Shown: positions 41,751 to 50,793 of the stretch, one piece after another | Layout of the letters: every line of letters begins with the position of its first letter | Position numbering within the stretch: the first letter of the stretch is position 1 | Origin: Chloroflexota bacterium | GTDB lineage: Bacteria; Chloroflexota; Dehalococcoidia; Lucifugimonadales; UBA3495 | Direction of reading: 5' to 3' | Assembly (NCBI GenBank): GCA_009840165.1 | Contig: VXOG01000098.1 | Location: 62,001-126,000, forward strand | DNA length: 64,000 bases | Translations under genes and position numbers: made by a program | Notes under the pieces: generated by a model | Seen by the model: the letters and a program-made list of their open reading frames with translations, nothing else | The model's database searches: none | What the model was told of the DNA's origin: nothing

Positions 41751-42929
41751 TTACACCAACTTGGTGACTTCGTTGGCCAACGCTATCAGTTGCTCGTCGG
41801 CGTTGTAATCTCCCAGCAACGAAATGCCGATGGGCAGGCCGTCCACCTCGGCCAGTGGGAGGCTGATCTGGGGCCGGCCGGTGTTGCCGGCTATCGACGT
41901 TAGCGCGCTGTTGCGCAGGCGCAGGGTGTGGCGGTCGGACACGGCCTGACCCAACGGCGGTGCGGGGCCGACGGTGGTGGGCAGACAGACGACGGTTTCC
42001 CCATCCTGGAAAACCTCGTTCATGCGGGTGATGATCGAATCGCGGCCGGCCTGGGAATTCGCCACCTGCTCATCGGTGACGGCGCGGGCGGTCACGTAGC
42101 GGTCCGACACCTCGAAACTCATGGCGGGATTCACCGCGTCCAGCCAGTCGCGGGCGGACAGCCAGGCCTCGCGGCTCTGCAAAATCTGTTGGTGGCCGGA
42201 CCATTCCTCCAGGCTGGTTGGCGAGAGGCGCTCTGCTACTCGCGAGTCAAATGCCACGGCAACGGTGTCTATGGCGGATTCCAACGCGGCACGCACCGGC
42301 GCCTCCACCAATCCAAAGGCGTCCTCGGCGATGACCAGCCGGCGCGGGCGGGCGGTTTCGGTGGCGGACGGCAGAATCACCGCGCCGACGCGGGCGAAGG
42401 TTTCAGCATCGCGGGCGAACCAGCCGATGGTGTCGAAACTGGGGGCCTGAAGCAACATACCGTCTAATGGGATGCGTCCGTGGGTTGGGCGCAGGCCATA
42501 GAGTCCGCAGAAGCTGGCCGGCACACGCACCGAACCACCGGTGTCAGAGCCGAGGGCGAAATTAACCAGCTTTCCGGCGACGGCCGACGCGGAGCCGCTG
42601 GACGAGCCGCCGGGGACACGGCCGGGCGCGCGGGGATTGCGCGGCGTGCCGTAGTGCATATTCTCGCCGAAGATACCGCGGGTGAGCTCGTCGGTGATGG
42701 TCTTGCCGGTCATGGTTGCGCCAGAATCCACCAAAGTTTGCACCACCCAGGCGGTTGCGTCGGCAGTGCCATGGGTGGCCTTCCAGTGGGGGTTGCCGCA
42801 GCCGGTGACGTGGCCGGCCACGTCGAAGATGTCCTTGGCGGCAAAGGTCAGGCCGGCGAGTGGGCCGTCAGCAGCGCCGGGCAGGTAGGCGTCGCTGTCG
42901 GCGCAGAAGGCGTTGAGGGGATCGGACAT
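41751..42929 (-). CDS. Amidase (amidase signature family)
   Basis: This 392-residue enzyme has the Ser-cisSer-Lys triad: Lys32 (AAKDIFD), Ser109 in GGSSSGSA and nucleophile Ser133 in SDTGGSVR. The spacings of 77 and 24 residues are typical. The signature continues VPASFCGLYGLRPTHGR. It is shorter than GatA. It hydrolyses amides of unknown identity. ATG 42929 is used; a 42-residue extension upstream would run under the PIN gene. It sits between two toxin-antitoxin-like pairs. Confidence 0.92.
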   Translation of the reverse strand: MSDPLNAFCADSDAYLPGAADGPLAGLTFAAKDIFDVAGHVTGCGNPHWKATHGTADATAWVVQTLVDSGATMTGKTITDELTRGIFGENMHYGTPRNPRAPGRVPGGSSSGSASAVAGKLVNFALGSDTGGSVRVPASFCGLYGLRPTHGRIPLDGMLLQAPSFDTIGWFARDAETFARVGAVILPSATETARPRRLVIAEDAFGLVEAPVRAALESAIDTVAVAFDSRVAERLSPTSLEEWSGHQQILQSREAWLSARDWLDAVNPAMSFEVSDRYVTARAVTDEQVANSQAGRDSIITRMNEVFQDGETVVCLPTTVGPAPPLGQAVSDRHTLRLRNSALTSIAGNTGRPQISLPLAEVDGLPIGISLLGDYNADEQLIALANEVTKLV

Positions 42930-42991
42930 GGTTATAGCATTGCCTCGTTTAGTGTGACACAGATTAATTGACGGGAACCCCTCGCCAGTGT

Positions 42992-43405
42992 TCACGAAAA
43001 GCGCAGGACGAACTCGGTGACGGTGATCACTGGAAAGTCCCACATACCGTTGCAATTCAACAGGTCGGGGTCAACGCTCACGATGGCGTCGGCCTCTTTA
43101 GCCATTGCCAAGTCGACAAAAGGGTTATCGCTTTCATCCTGGGGGACCGTTTCGCCAGAGTTTGGAACGTCACGGATGTATTCGGCGTAGTGCAAATACT
43201 CTGCCAAGATGGAGTCGCGAGCCGCTGGGGAAATTCCGAAGCGAGGATCCCCTAACTTGTCTCGAAATTCGGTATAGGTAGCGTAGGATACCAACGGAAT
43301 GATACGGCGTGAACTGATGGCACGCCAAAGGCTGCTGTCCGTGATTCCCGATCGTGCCTGCGTTAGCAGCGCGCTCGTGTCCGCCACTATCCGTGGAACC
43401 CTCAC
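42992..43405 (-). CDS. PIN domain toxin-like protein
   Basis: This 137-residue protein has IVADTSALL with the first Asp, TEFRDKL, DESDNPFVDLAMA and VSVDPDL with the other acidic residues. It is the PIN_3 type of VapC-like RNase. It overlaps the upstream small gene by 4 bp (43402-43405), the arrangement of antitoxin-toxin operons. Confidence 0.82.
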   Translation of the reverse strand: MRVPRIVADTSALLTQARSGITDSSLWRAISSRRIIPLVSYATYTEFRDKLGDPRFGISPAARDSILAEYLHYAEYIRDVPNSGETVPQDESDNPFVDLAMAKEADAIVSVDPDLLNCNGMWDFPVITVTEFVLRFS

Positions 43406-43758
43406 GAACGGGCAACCCGTAGAATCTCGTCATCGGTGAGATTGAGCTCGCGAAACTCGGATATAGCGCGCTCGAAGGGGATCGCGTCAAATGGGCATAA
43501 AGTGGTCAAACCATCCTGCCGAGCCACCACACGGAACCCATCTGAGACGAAATCTGCCGCAAAGTCGTCCGAAACGGTAAACGTCGGACATATGCGCTCA
43601 AGATCGTTGCGAAACGCTGCGATGAACAAATCCAGTATCAACTCGGCGACATCAATGCCTGACTCGCCGGCTCTAACTCGCAGCTCGGAGGCCAGACTGG
43701 ATGTGATTGGAACTGATACCAGCTCGTAGCCATCGCCCTGGTAAGCGTCGTGCATCAT
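43402..43758 (-). CDS. Probable antitoxin of the PIN protein
   Basis: This 118-residue protein has an N-terminal segment (SVPITSSLASELRVRAGESG, then IDVAELILDLFIAA) that could be a ribbon-helix-helix domain, followed by an acidic C-terminal part. The 4-bp overlap with the PIN gene supports the antitoxin role. It is longer than most RHH antitoxins. ATG at 43758 or 43755 are equivalent choices. Confidence 0.6.
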   Translation of the reverse strand: MMHDAYQGDGYELVSVPITSSLASELRVRAGESGIDVAELILDLFIAAFRNDLERICPTFTVSDDFAADFVSDGFRVVARQDGLTTLCPFDAIPFERAISEFRELNLTDDEILRVARS

Positions 43759-43861
43759 GTTGCAATCCCTTGTTTCAGCGGTCCCGTCTCCTGTGGATGG
43801 GCCGCACTATACGTACACAATAATACCAGTTGCGCTACGACGAGACGAAATGTGCTTTGCT

Positions 43862-45279
43862 TCAGACAACCGGCCCGCCCAGAGGCGCGCGGGGTTCGCC
43901 GCTTTCCAGGAACTGGCCGTAGCCGGGGTTTTGCTGTATTTCGCCGTCCTTGAGCAGCACCTGGCCGCGCAGCATGGTGATCCACGGCCGGCCGTTGACC
44001 TGCCAGCCCTCGAACAGCGTATAGCCGGCATTGCTGTGGTGGTTCTGCGACGTGAGGATGCGGTCGCCGTTGGGGTCGAGGATCAGGAAGTCGGCATCGG
44101 AACCGACCTGGATGACGCCCTTGCGGGGGTAGATGCCGAAGATGCGCGCGGGATTTTCGGCCATGACGCGGGCCAGCCACCAGATGGGCATACCCCGCTT
44201 GACCACTCCCTCGCTGTACATCAGGGGCACGATGGTCTCGATGCCGGGGGCGCCGAAGGGGATGGACGTGCCGTTGGAATCGACAAAGATGTTGTCCCAG
44301 CCGGGCTGCTTCAGCTCGCGAGGATGCGGCGAATGGTCGCTGGCGACGATGGACACGTGGCCCTGGCGCAGGCCCTGCCACAGTGCATCACGGTCGGGAC
44401 CGTCCTCGGGACGCAGGGGCGGGCCGATCTTGGCCAGCGGGCCGAATTCGGCCATCTGCGCGTCGGAAAGCAGCAGGTATTGCGGACATGTTTCCGTCCA
44501 TACGCGCTGGCCCAGGCTCTGCGCCTGCTTGATGCGCTCCAAGCCCAACTGGGTGCTGAGATGGACGACGTAGGTGGGGCAGCGGGTCGCGGCACTCATT
44601 TTGACGGCGCGGTTGATGGCCTCCTCTTCCGCCCAGTCGGGGTAGGCGGTGGGGAAGTCGGTGGGATGGGTGTGTCCCTCGCCGATGAGCTTGTTCTCCA
44701 GGTACTCGATGATGTTGCCGCTTTCGCAGTGCAGTTGCAGCACGCCGCCGCCGCGACCCACCATGTCCATGGCCTCGCAGATGTAATCGTCGTCGCACAT
44801 GCGGCCGGGGCGCTTCTTGTAGGTCATGAACATCTTGAACGACTGACGCCCAGGTCGATGGCATCGGGCAGGCCGGACAGGATGCTGGGCCGGTTCTGGA
44901 GGATGAAGTGGAAGGCGAAGTCGGTGAGGGCGCACTGCTCCACGGTCTCGCGGGTGCGATGTGTAGCCTGGGGCAAGGTTTCGTCGCCCTCCAGCTGATA
45001 CGTGCCGAAAGGAATCAGCGTGGTCAGACCGGCGTGGGCGGCGGCCAGGGAGCCCAGGGCGTAGTCGTCGTGGCCGTCCAGGTGGACGTGGCTGTCGATG
45101 AGGCCGGGCAGGACGAACTTGCCCGATGCGTCGATGTAGTTGTCGGCCGGGGGCAGGTAAGCCTCCGGGCCGATGGCGACGATCTTCTCGCCGGCGATGG
45201 CGATGGAACTTTCGTACACTTGGGACGAGGTTACAATCTGACCGCCTACGATGACGGTATCGACGTGGTTGGCAGGCAT
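43862..45279 (-). pseudogene. Dihydropyrimidinase/hydantoinase-like amidohydrolase with a frameshift
   Basis: Read on the minus strand from ATG 45279 (AGGAGG upstream), the first ~145 residues include the metal motif GLIDSHVHLD. After GLPDAIDLGV the frame shifts. In the next frame the text resumes SFKMFMTYKKR, with LHCES, VVHLST and ASDHSPHP carrying the remaining metal ligands to about residue 470. Dihydropyrimidinases have GITSFKVFM at the break, so one base is missing near 44843 (GTCAGTC for probable GTCAAGTC). It could be an assembly error or a real inactivation; all other features are intact. Confidence 0.85.
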
Positions 45280-45302
45280 GGCACGCCTCCTGTCTTTCTG
45301 AA

Positions 45303-45382
45303 CCGTCATTCCCGCGAAAGCGGGAATCCAGGAAGTTTTTACGGAGCAGCGATCTGGATTCCGGCGAAAGCCGGAATGACGG
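45303..45382. repeat. Two GTCATTCC-family palindromes in inverted orientation
   Basis: Copies at 45303-45331 (CCGTCATTCCCGCGAAAGCG with GGAATCCAG) and 45354-45382 (CTGGATTCCGGCGAAAGCCG with GAATGACGG) lie between the two minus-strand catabolic genes. Confidence 0.82.
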
Positions 45383-45420
45383 GGTAAGTGCTGGAGTGAC
45401 GGGGTAAGTGCTGGAATGAC
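45381..45420. repeat. Two tandem 20-bp units
   Basis: GGGGTAAGTGCTGGAGTGAC (45381-45400) is followed by a copy with one change (45401-45420). It abuts the palindrome, suggesting slippage growth of the repeat edge. Confidence 0.75.
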
Positions 45421-45429
45421 GACTGCGTT

Positions 45430-46605
45430 CTAAAACACGCCCTGGGGATCAAGGCCGAGCAGGAATTGCCCTGCCGTTTCGTAATGCATGTAATGCCCCT
45501 GCGTATGCTGGGTGATCACGTGTATGTCCTGGAACCGCCGCTGTATCGGATTGGTCTGGAAAATCGCGCCGGAGCCGCACAACGTGTAGGCCGTATCCAC
45601 CACCTGCGCCGACGTGCGGATGGCGTGTGTGGCAGCGACGCGCAGCTGTATCCGCTCTTCAAGAGCCAGGCTGCCCCCGGCGCACGCCGATTCCCACAGC
45701 CGGGCGTGGCTTTCACGGAGAAATGCTTTCGCCGAACTGTGCAGCGCGTGGGCCTCGCCGATGGCGCGCTGCGTTGTCTGCTGGTCCCGCAGCAGCACGC
45801 CGCCGCGGTAGGGCATCCGGCTGCCGCCGACAATAGCGATGTCCAGGCTCTTGCGGGCGACGCCCAGGGCAACGGTAGCGAATCCGGTGGCGAACAGCAG
45901 TGTGGTGGGGATGCCGTAGAGGGGGCCGTCGGACCAGGACGATCCTTCCTGAACAAAGCTATGGTCTTCCGGCACGAACAGATCGTCAACCTGGAAACTG
46001 AAACTGCCGGTACCGCGCAGTCCGGCGACCTGCCAGAGGTCCACCATTCGCACTTGATCGATGGGCATGAGGTGAAGGCGCATTTGCGGAGGTTGGCCGT
46101 CGGAACCGGCGCCGTTGTCAGGGATTACCGGGGCCAGCGCGGCGATCCAGGTGGCGTGGTCGCTGCCGCTGCTGAAATTCCAGTGGCCGCTGAGGCGATA
46201 CCCACCCGGCACGGGAACTGATTTTGATCCAGCGGCGGGAGGACCGTTGGTGACCACACCTCTACGTTCACCCCATATCTCGCGCGCCGTGGACATGGCC
46301 ATGCGGGTCGATCTGGTGGAAAAGACGTTGTTCTGGTTGAGGCACCAAGCCGTACTGGCATCGGCGGCGGCGAACATTTCGAGGATGCGGAGGAAGTCGG
46401 GATGAGCCAACTCCGCGCCACCCAATTCCCCCGGCAGCAGCAGTCGGAAAAATCCGGCGTCTGCCATGTCCGCGGCAAGGTCGGTCGGTATCTGGCGCTG
46501 GGCGTCGATCTGGTCGGCGGCGTCGGAGACCCGCTGAACGAAGGACGGCGCAGCTTCGAGGTAATGGTCGATGTCGGTGGAAACAGTGAGGGTTGCGGTG
46601 GTCAT
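45430..46605 (-). CDS. Acyl-CoA dehydrogenase-fold flavin monooxygenase-like protein
   Basis: This 391-residue protein has the acyl-CoA dehydrogenase fold (FRLLLPGELGGAELAHPDFL). The phrase GHWNFSSGSDHATW is typical of group D flavin monooxygenases such as HsaA, HpaB/HpaH-like and DszC, which use reduced flavin and oxygen. The usual catalytic Glu of acyl-CoA dehydrogenases is not evident. ATG 46605 is chosen; a 34-residue extension would include non-family text. A separate reductase would be needed; the FMN-binding protein at 50263 is a possible partner. Confidence 0.75.
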   Translation of the reverse strand: MTTATLTVSTDIDHYLEAAPSFVQRVSDAADQIDAQRQIPTDLAADMADAGFFRLLLPGELGGAELAHPDFLRILEMFAAADASTAWCLNQNNVFSTRSTRMAMSTAREIWGERRGVVTNGPPAAGSKSVPVPGGYRLSGHWNFSSGSDHATWIAALAPVIPDNGAGSDGQPPQMRLHLMPIDQVRMVDLWQVAGLRGTGSFSFQVDDLFVPEDHSFVQEGSSWSDGPLYGIPTTLLFATGFATVALGVARKSLDIAIVGGSRMPYRGGVLLRDQQTTQRAIGEAHALHSSAKAFLRESHARLWESACAGGSLALEERIQLRVAATHAIRTSAQVVDTAYTLCGSGAIFQTNPIQRRFQDIHVITQHTQGHYMHYETAGQFLLGLDPQGVF

Positions 46606-46635
46606 TTCGTCTCTCGATGCTGGTGAAGTGGGATT

Positions 46636-46664
46636 ACGGTACACGCGCAGCGATACAGTGTCAA
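46636..46664 (-). promoter_or_regulatory. Predicted promoter of the flavin monooxygenase-like gene
   Basis: On the minus strand, TTGACA (46659-46664), 17-bp spacer, TACCGT (46636-46641). The -35 box is perfect and the -10 box weak. The start codon is about 30 bp further. Confidence 0.45.
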
Positions 46665-46765
46665 AGGCAACGGACAGGGTATTTACAACGCGGGGTTGCC
46701 GCCGCATTATGTGAGCGCAGCGGGCGTGTGCGCTGCGCTACTTCGATGAATATAAGCAGGAGCGG

Positions 46766-47650
46766 ATGATGGCTTTGTTCGAGGAATTTGACCGGATGCA
46801 GATTGAGGCCGGCAGCGGCGAGATCGTGAACCTGGTGAGGGGAGGCAGCGGGCCGCCGTTGCTGCTGCTGCACGGCTATCCACAGACTCACACCATGTGG
46901 CACAAGATAGCGCCCCGGCTGGCGGAGGACTTCACTGTCGTCTGCGCCGACCTGCGCGGCTACGGCGACAGCGGCAAGCCTCAGGGTGATCCGGAGCACT
47001 TCAACCACTCCAAGCGGGCCATGGCGCAGGACCTGGTGGACGCGATGTCCAGCCTAGGATTCGAGACGTTCTTCCTGGGCAGCCACGACCGGGGCGCGCG
47101 CTGCGCCCACCGGCTCACCAAGGATCACCCTGAGCGGGTGCTGCGGCTGGCGACACTGGACATCGTGCCTACCCGCCACATGTTCAGTATCGTGGACAAG
47201 GAGTTTGCGACCAACACCTATCACTGGTTCTTCCTGATCCAGCCTTATGACTTCCCCGAGCGCGTGATCGGCGCCGACCCCGACTACTTCATCCGGTCGC
47301 GCTTCATGCGGGAACGCAACGCCGAGGAGGTCTTCCCACTTGAAGCTGTCGAGGAATACGTCCGCTGCTTCAGCGATCCCGGCGCCATTCATGGAGCCTG
47401 CGAGGATTACCGGGCCGGCGCCAGCATCGACCTGGTGCATGACGAGGAGGACTTTGACAACAAGGTCAACTGTCCGCACCTGGCGCTGTGGAGCGACCGG
47501 GGATTCGTGGGACGCACCCAGGACGTGCTCGGCGTGTGGCGCAATTACTCCAACAACGTGGAGGGTCAGTCGCTGCCGTGCGGCCACTACATCGCCGAGG
47601 AACTGCCCGACGATGCCTACCGCCTGCTGCACGAATTCTTTACGCGGTAG
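46766..47650 (+). CDS. Alpha/beta hydrolase, haloacetate dehalogenase-like
   Basis: This 294-residue protein matches fluoroacetate dehalogenase by residue position, each two lower than in the Rhodopseudomonas enzyme. The matches are nucleophile Asp108 with Arg109 and Arg112 (SHDRGARCAHR), Asp132, His153 and Trp154 (YHWFF), Tyr215 (CEDYRAG) and the catalytic His near 274 (CGHYIAEE). The Trp185 position of the halide pocket is Glu here. It probably hydrolyses a haloacid or a related ester; fluoride use is uncertain. Confidence 0.8.
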   Translation: MMALFEEFDRMQIEAGSGEIVNLVRGGSGPPLLLLHGYPQTHTMWHKIAPRLAEDFTVVCADLRGYGDSGKPQGDPEHFNHSKRAMAQDLVDAMSSLGFETFFLGSHDRGARCAHRLTKDHPERVLRLATLDIVPTRHMFSIVDKEFATNTYHWFFLIQPYDFPERVIGADPDYFIRSRFMRERNAEEVFPLEAVEEYVRCFSDPGAIHGACEDYRAGASIDLVHDEEDFDNKVNCPHLALWSDRGFVGRTQDVLGVWRNYSNNVEGQSLPCGHYIAEELPDDAYRLLHEFFTR

Positions 47651-47706
47651 GGAACGGGTTTTTACATCGATTCACAGGAAGGACAGGATTGATTGACGGG
47701 GGAGTA

Positions 47707-49062
47707 ATGGCACAGGACTACCTTGACCAACTCGCGGAATTCGTCGCCGACACCCGGTTTGAAGACCTACCCCCGGACACCATAGCCGCCGGCCGCGACG
47801 TCGTGTTGGACACGCTGGGAGCGATCACGGCGGGCAGCCGGCTGGACGAGAACGCCAACTTCGCGCACCTGGCCGCCGAGATGAGCGGGCCGGGCAAGGC
47901 AAGCATCGTTGGACATCCGTACCGGGTGCAACCCGTTTGGGCGACGATGGTGAACGCCACCGCCGGCGTCGCGCTGGAAATGGACGAGGGCAACCGCGTG
48001 GGCGGCGGGCATCCGTCCATCCACGTAACTCCGGGCGCGCTGGCGATTGGGGAAGATTTGGACAGCAGTGGGCGGGACGTTCTGACCGCCATCATCCTGG
48101 GATATGAGGTCATCTCGCGGGTTGGGACGGCCACGGAGGTCAAGGCGGAGGTCCACTCGCACGGCACATGGGGCACCATCGGGACGGCGGCGGCAACGGC
48201 GCGGCTGATGGGGTTCGACGCAGGGCAGACCAAACTGGCGATGAACCTTGCCATGTCAATGAGCCCGGCCAACACCTGGACGCCGTGTTTAGAAGGAGCC
48301 ACCGTGCGCAACCTGTATCCCGGCCGCTCTGGGTTCCAGGGAATCATGGCGGCGCACCTGAGCAGGTGCGGATACACCGCCATCGCCGACGGGCCGGCTG
48401 ACCTGTACCGCACGGTCCTGGGCGATGGGTTTGATCCGGAGGCCGTGGTGGATGGGCTGGGTGCCGGCACGTTCCGCATCCAGCAGGGGTACGTCAAGTA
48501 TCACGCCTGCTGTCTGTACAACCACCCGGCGCTGGATGCGGTGGAGAACCTACTGCGGGAGTCACCATTCATGGCCGGCGACGTGGAGCGTATCGTGGTG
48601 ACGGCGCCGCCCATCGCGCAAATCATGGCGGACCCGGCGCCGGACAACATGCTGGCCGCCAAGTTCTCGATACCCTACGCCGTAGCCGCCGCCGTGTGCC
48701 ACGGGGCGACCGATGTGAGCGCGTTCCTGCCGGGCAGGGTCGCCAACACGGAGGTGCGGCAGTTGGCGCAACGTGTTACGGTGGACGCCGATTCCGAGAT
48801 GAACCTGCGCCGGTACGATTACCCGTCGGCGCGGGTCGCCGTGCATCTGGGCGATGGGCGCTCGCTTGAGTCCAGCGTAGTATCGCAGCGGGGCGACGCG
48901 ACCAACCCGGCATCGCGGGATGATCTGCTGAGCAAATTCCGTTCTTTGGCTGGGCCGACTCTGGGCAACGACGGTGTGGCCCGCGCAATTGACACGGCGG
49001 GCCGCATGGACACGCTTGAGAACATCACTCAGTTACTGGACTGCTGGAGGGAGACCACATGA
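47707..49062 (+). CDS. MmgE/PrpD family protein
   Basis: This 451-residue protein has the family features DVVLDTLGAITAG, GNRVGGGHPSIHVTPGALA, the HSHGTWGTIGTAAATARLMG block and HACCLYNHPALDA. It is the 2-methylcitrate or cis-aconitate dehydratase-like family, whose members dehydrate polar acids. The start ATG 47707 follows GGGGGAG. Its stop overlaps the dipeptidase start (ATGA). It is probably part of a catabolic operon. Confidence 0.9.
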   Translation: MAQDYLDQLAEFVADTRFEDLPPDTIAAGRDVVLDTLGAITAGSRLDENANFAHLAAEMSGPGKASIVGHPYRVQPVWATMVNATAGVALEMDEGNRVGGGHPSIHVTPGALAIGEDLDSSGRDVLTAIILGYEVISRVGTATEVKAEVHSHGTWGTIGTAAATARLMGFDAGQTKLAMNLAMSMSPANTWTPCLEGATVRNLYPGRSGFQGIMAAHLSRCGYTAIADGPADLYRTVLGDGFDPEAVVDGLGAGTFRIQQGYVKYHACCLYNHPALDAVENLLRESPFMAGDVERIVVTAPPIAQIMADPAPDNMLAAKFSIPYAVAAAVCHGATDVSAFLPGRVANTEVRQLAQRVTVDADSEMNLRRYDYPSARVAVHLGDGRSLESSVVSQRGDATNPASRDDLLSKFRSLAGPTLGNDGVARAIDTAGRMDTLENITQLLDCWRETT

Positions 49063-50174
49063 CTACCCGCAACTTTCCCATGTCGGCGCAGGTTGACCGT
49101 GTGCCATCCTCGGTTGTGCCGCTGAGCCAAGAAGAAGAAACGCGGTTCGAGCGCATCATGGACCAGGCGGTGATGATCGACGTCCATCAGCACCCCTTCG
49201 TGCTGCCTGAATCCATGGACCGCTTCATCGAATTCCTGCGGGCGGCGAACCGGTTTGAATGGGGCTACCAGGCGGCCATCGCCGGCGGTTGGAGCGCGGT
49301 CACCACGTCCAACTTCTTCACCGCGCTGTACAAGGTGTCGGATATGTCCTTCGTGGAATACGACGACATCGCGGCGGAGGTCGGCGGGATGCTGGCCGAC
49401 GTGGCGTCGCAGGACGACGTGGTGCGGGTGGGCAACGCTGACGAGATCCTGGCGGCGCGGCAGCAGGGCAAGGTGGGGTTCATGCCCACGCTGGAGCATC
49501 TGCCCATCGGCAACCACATCGAGCGGGTGAACGCGCTGTTCGGCATGGGCGTGCGGCTGGCCGGCATCACCTACAACCGCCGGAATTACATCGGCGACGG
49601 CCAGCAGGAACGCAACCCGGGCGGGCTGAGCGAGTTCGGCGTCCAGGTAGTGCATCGCATGAACGACCTGGGCATGGCCGTTGACCTGTCCCACGCATCG
49701 ACGCCCACGGCCATGGACGCCATCGAGGTGTCCCGCGCCCCGACGGTGTTCAGCCACAACGCATCCTACACGCTGCGCCCCAACGGACGGACGCGCACGG
49801 ACGAGGAACTGCTGGCCTGCGTGCAAAAGGGCGGCCTGGTGTGCATCACCGCCGTGCCTAACTCCCTGAGCGACGATCCGGAGCAGGACATCGAGTGCGT
49901 GCTGGACCACTACGACTACATGGTGAACCTGGTGGGCGTCAATCACGTGGGCATCGGGACGGATACCACCGTGGGCGACCACGTGGGGTTCCACCGGGTG
50001 GTAATGGGGCGGACGCCGGACCAGTTGCCGGCACCTTACCTGAACGGGCTGGAGTCGCCGGCGGACGGCAAGAACATCGTGCGCGGGCTGATCCGAAGGG
50101 GCCATTCCGACGAGGACGTGCTGAAGATCGTGGGCGGCAACGCGCTGGACTATTTCCGGCGGGTGATGGCGTAA
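49059..50174 (+). CDS. Peptidase M19 (membrane dipeptidase-like)
   Basis: This 371-residue protein has the M19 barrel features: IDVHQHPFVLP in place of the common DGHNDLP, a metal-bridging Glu in MPTLEHL, VDLSHAS and VFSHNAS with the other His ligands, and VNHVGIGTD. It hydrolyses dipeptides, though some members act on other amides. There is no signal peptide, so it is cytoplasmic. The 4-bp overlap with the MmgE/PrpD gene shows coupling. Confidence 0.9.
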   Translation: MTTRNFPMSAQVDRVPSSVVPLSQEEETRFERIMDQAVMIDVHQHPFVLPESMDRFIEFLRAANRFEWGYQAAIAGGWSAVTTSNFFTALYKVSDMSFVEYDDIAAEVGGMLADVASQDDVVRVGNADEILAARQQGKVGFMPTLEHLPIGNHIERVNALFGMGVRLAGITYNRRNYIGDGQQERNPGGLSEFGVQVVHRMNDLGMAVDLSHASTPTAMDAIEVSRAPTVFSHNASYTLRPNGRTRTDEELLACVQKGGLVCITAVPNSLSDDPEQDIECVLDHYDYMVNLVGVNHVGIGTDTTVGDHVGFHRVVMGRTPDQLPAPYLNGLESPADGKNIVRGLIRRGHSDEDVLKIVGGNALDYFRRVMA

Positions 50175-50187
50175 CTTAGAGAGGCGC

Positions 50188-50225
50188 CCCCTCACCCCAA
50201 CCCTCTCCCACCAGGGGAGAGGGAG
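50188..50225. repeat. Palindromic repeat, CCCTCTCCC...GGGAGAGGG family with T run
   Basis: CCCTCACCCCAACCCTCTCC with CACCAGGGGAGAGGGAG, followed by six T. The hairpin and T run could act as a terminator between the dipeptidase and the next gene. Confidence 0.75.
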
Positions 50226-50262
50226 TTTTTTGGACATTTGGCGAGATTGATGGGGAAGCAAG

Positions 50263-50706
50263 ATGATACAACTGACGGAAGAGATGGCGCGGCTGATCAA
50301 CCGGGCACGGGACGACGGGTATCCCTGCATCGTAGGGACGGCGGCGAGCGATGGAACGCCCAACTGCGGGTACATCGGTACGGTGCTGACCGTGGGCGGT
50401 GACCGGCTGATTTATCGGGACCGCACGGGGCGAAACCCGCTGGACCACATCGAGGAGAACCCCAAGGTGATCGTGCTGTTCCGCAACACGGAGCAGGATG
50501 CGGGATGGAAATTCCGCTGCACCGCCAGCGTGTACCGCGACGGGCCGGTGTTCGAGGAGATGATCGACCGGCTGCTGGAATCGGGCCTGGTGAACGAGCG
50601 TTACTTGCAGGACAGCCAGGGCGCGATAGTCGTCCTGCAGATCGACCAGGTGCTGACGCTGTTCGGCGAAGTGTTGCAGGAACCGGAACCGGGGCTGCGG
50701 TGGTGA
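50263..50706 (+). CDS. Pyridoxamine 5'-phosphate oxidase-like FMN-binding protein
   Basis: This 147-residue protein has the split-barrel fold: PCIVGTAASDGTPNCGYIGT, then a RLIYRDRTGRNPLDHIEENP helix and VIVLFRN. The family binds FMN (or F420, heme) and includes oxidases and reductases. A DDG near the first strand is family-like. It ends the catabolic run and might reduce flavin for the monooxygenase-like protein; that is speculation. Confidence 0.82.
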   Translation: MIQLTEEMARLINRARDDGYPCIVGTAASDGTPNCGYIGTVLTVGGDRLIYRDRTGRNPLDHIEENPKVIVLFRNTEQDAGWKFRCTASVYRDGPVFEEMIDRLLESGLVNERYLQDSQGAIVVLQIDQVLTLFGEVLQEPEPGLRW

Positions 50707-50734
50707 CCCTCTGGTGGCACACTATTGGCGAGAT

Positions 50735-50763
50735 GTAGGGGCGGGTTTCAAACCCGCCCCTAC
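50735..50763. repeat. Palindrome GTAGGGGCGGG-TTTCAAA-CCCGCCCCTAC
   Basis: Identical to the copy at 9377-9405, again between converging genes (50706 and 50794). Confidence 0.85.
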
Positions 50764-50793
50764 GACGCCAGGCCGTACACCAATTCAGCCAGT

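Noticed and set aside
49029-50375. Long antisense frame over the M19 dipeptidase
   Set aside because: It is a shadow of a dipeptidase with intact metal motifs.
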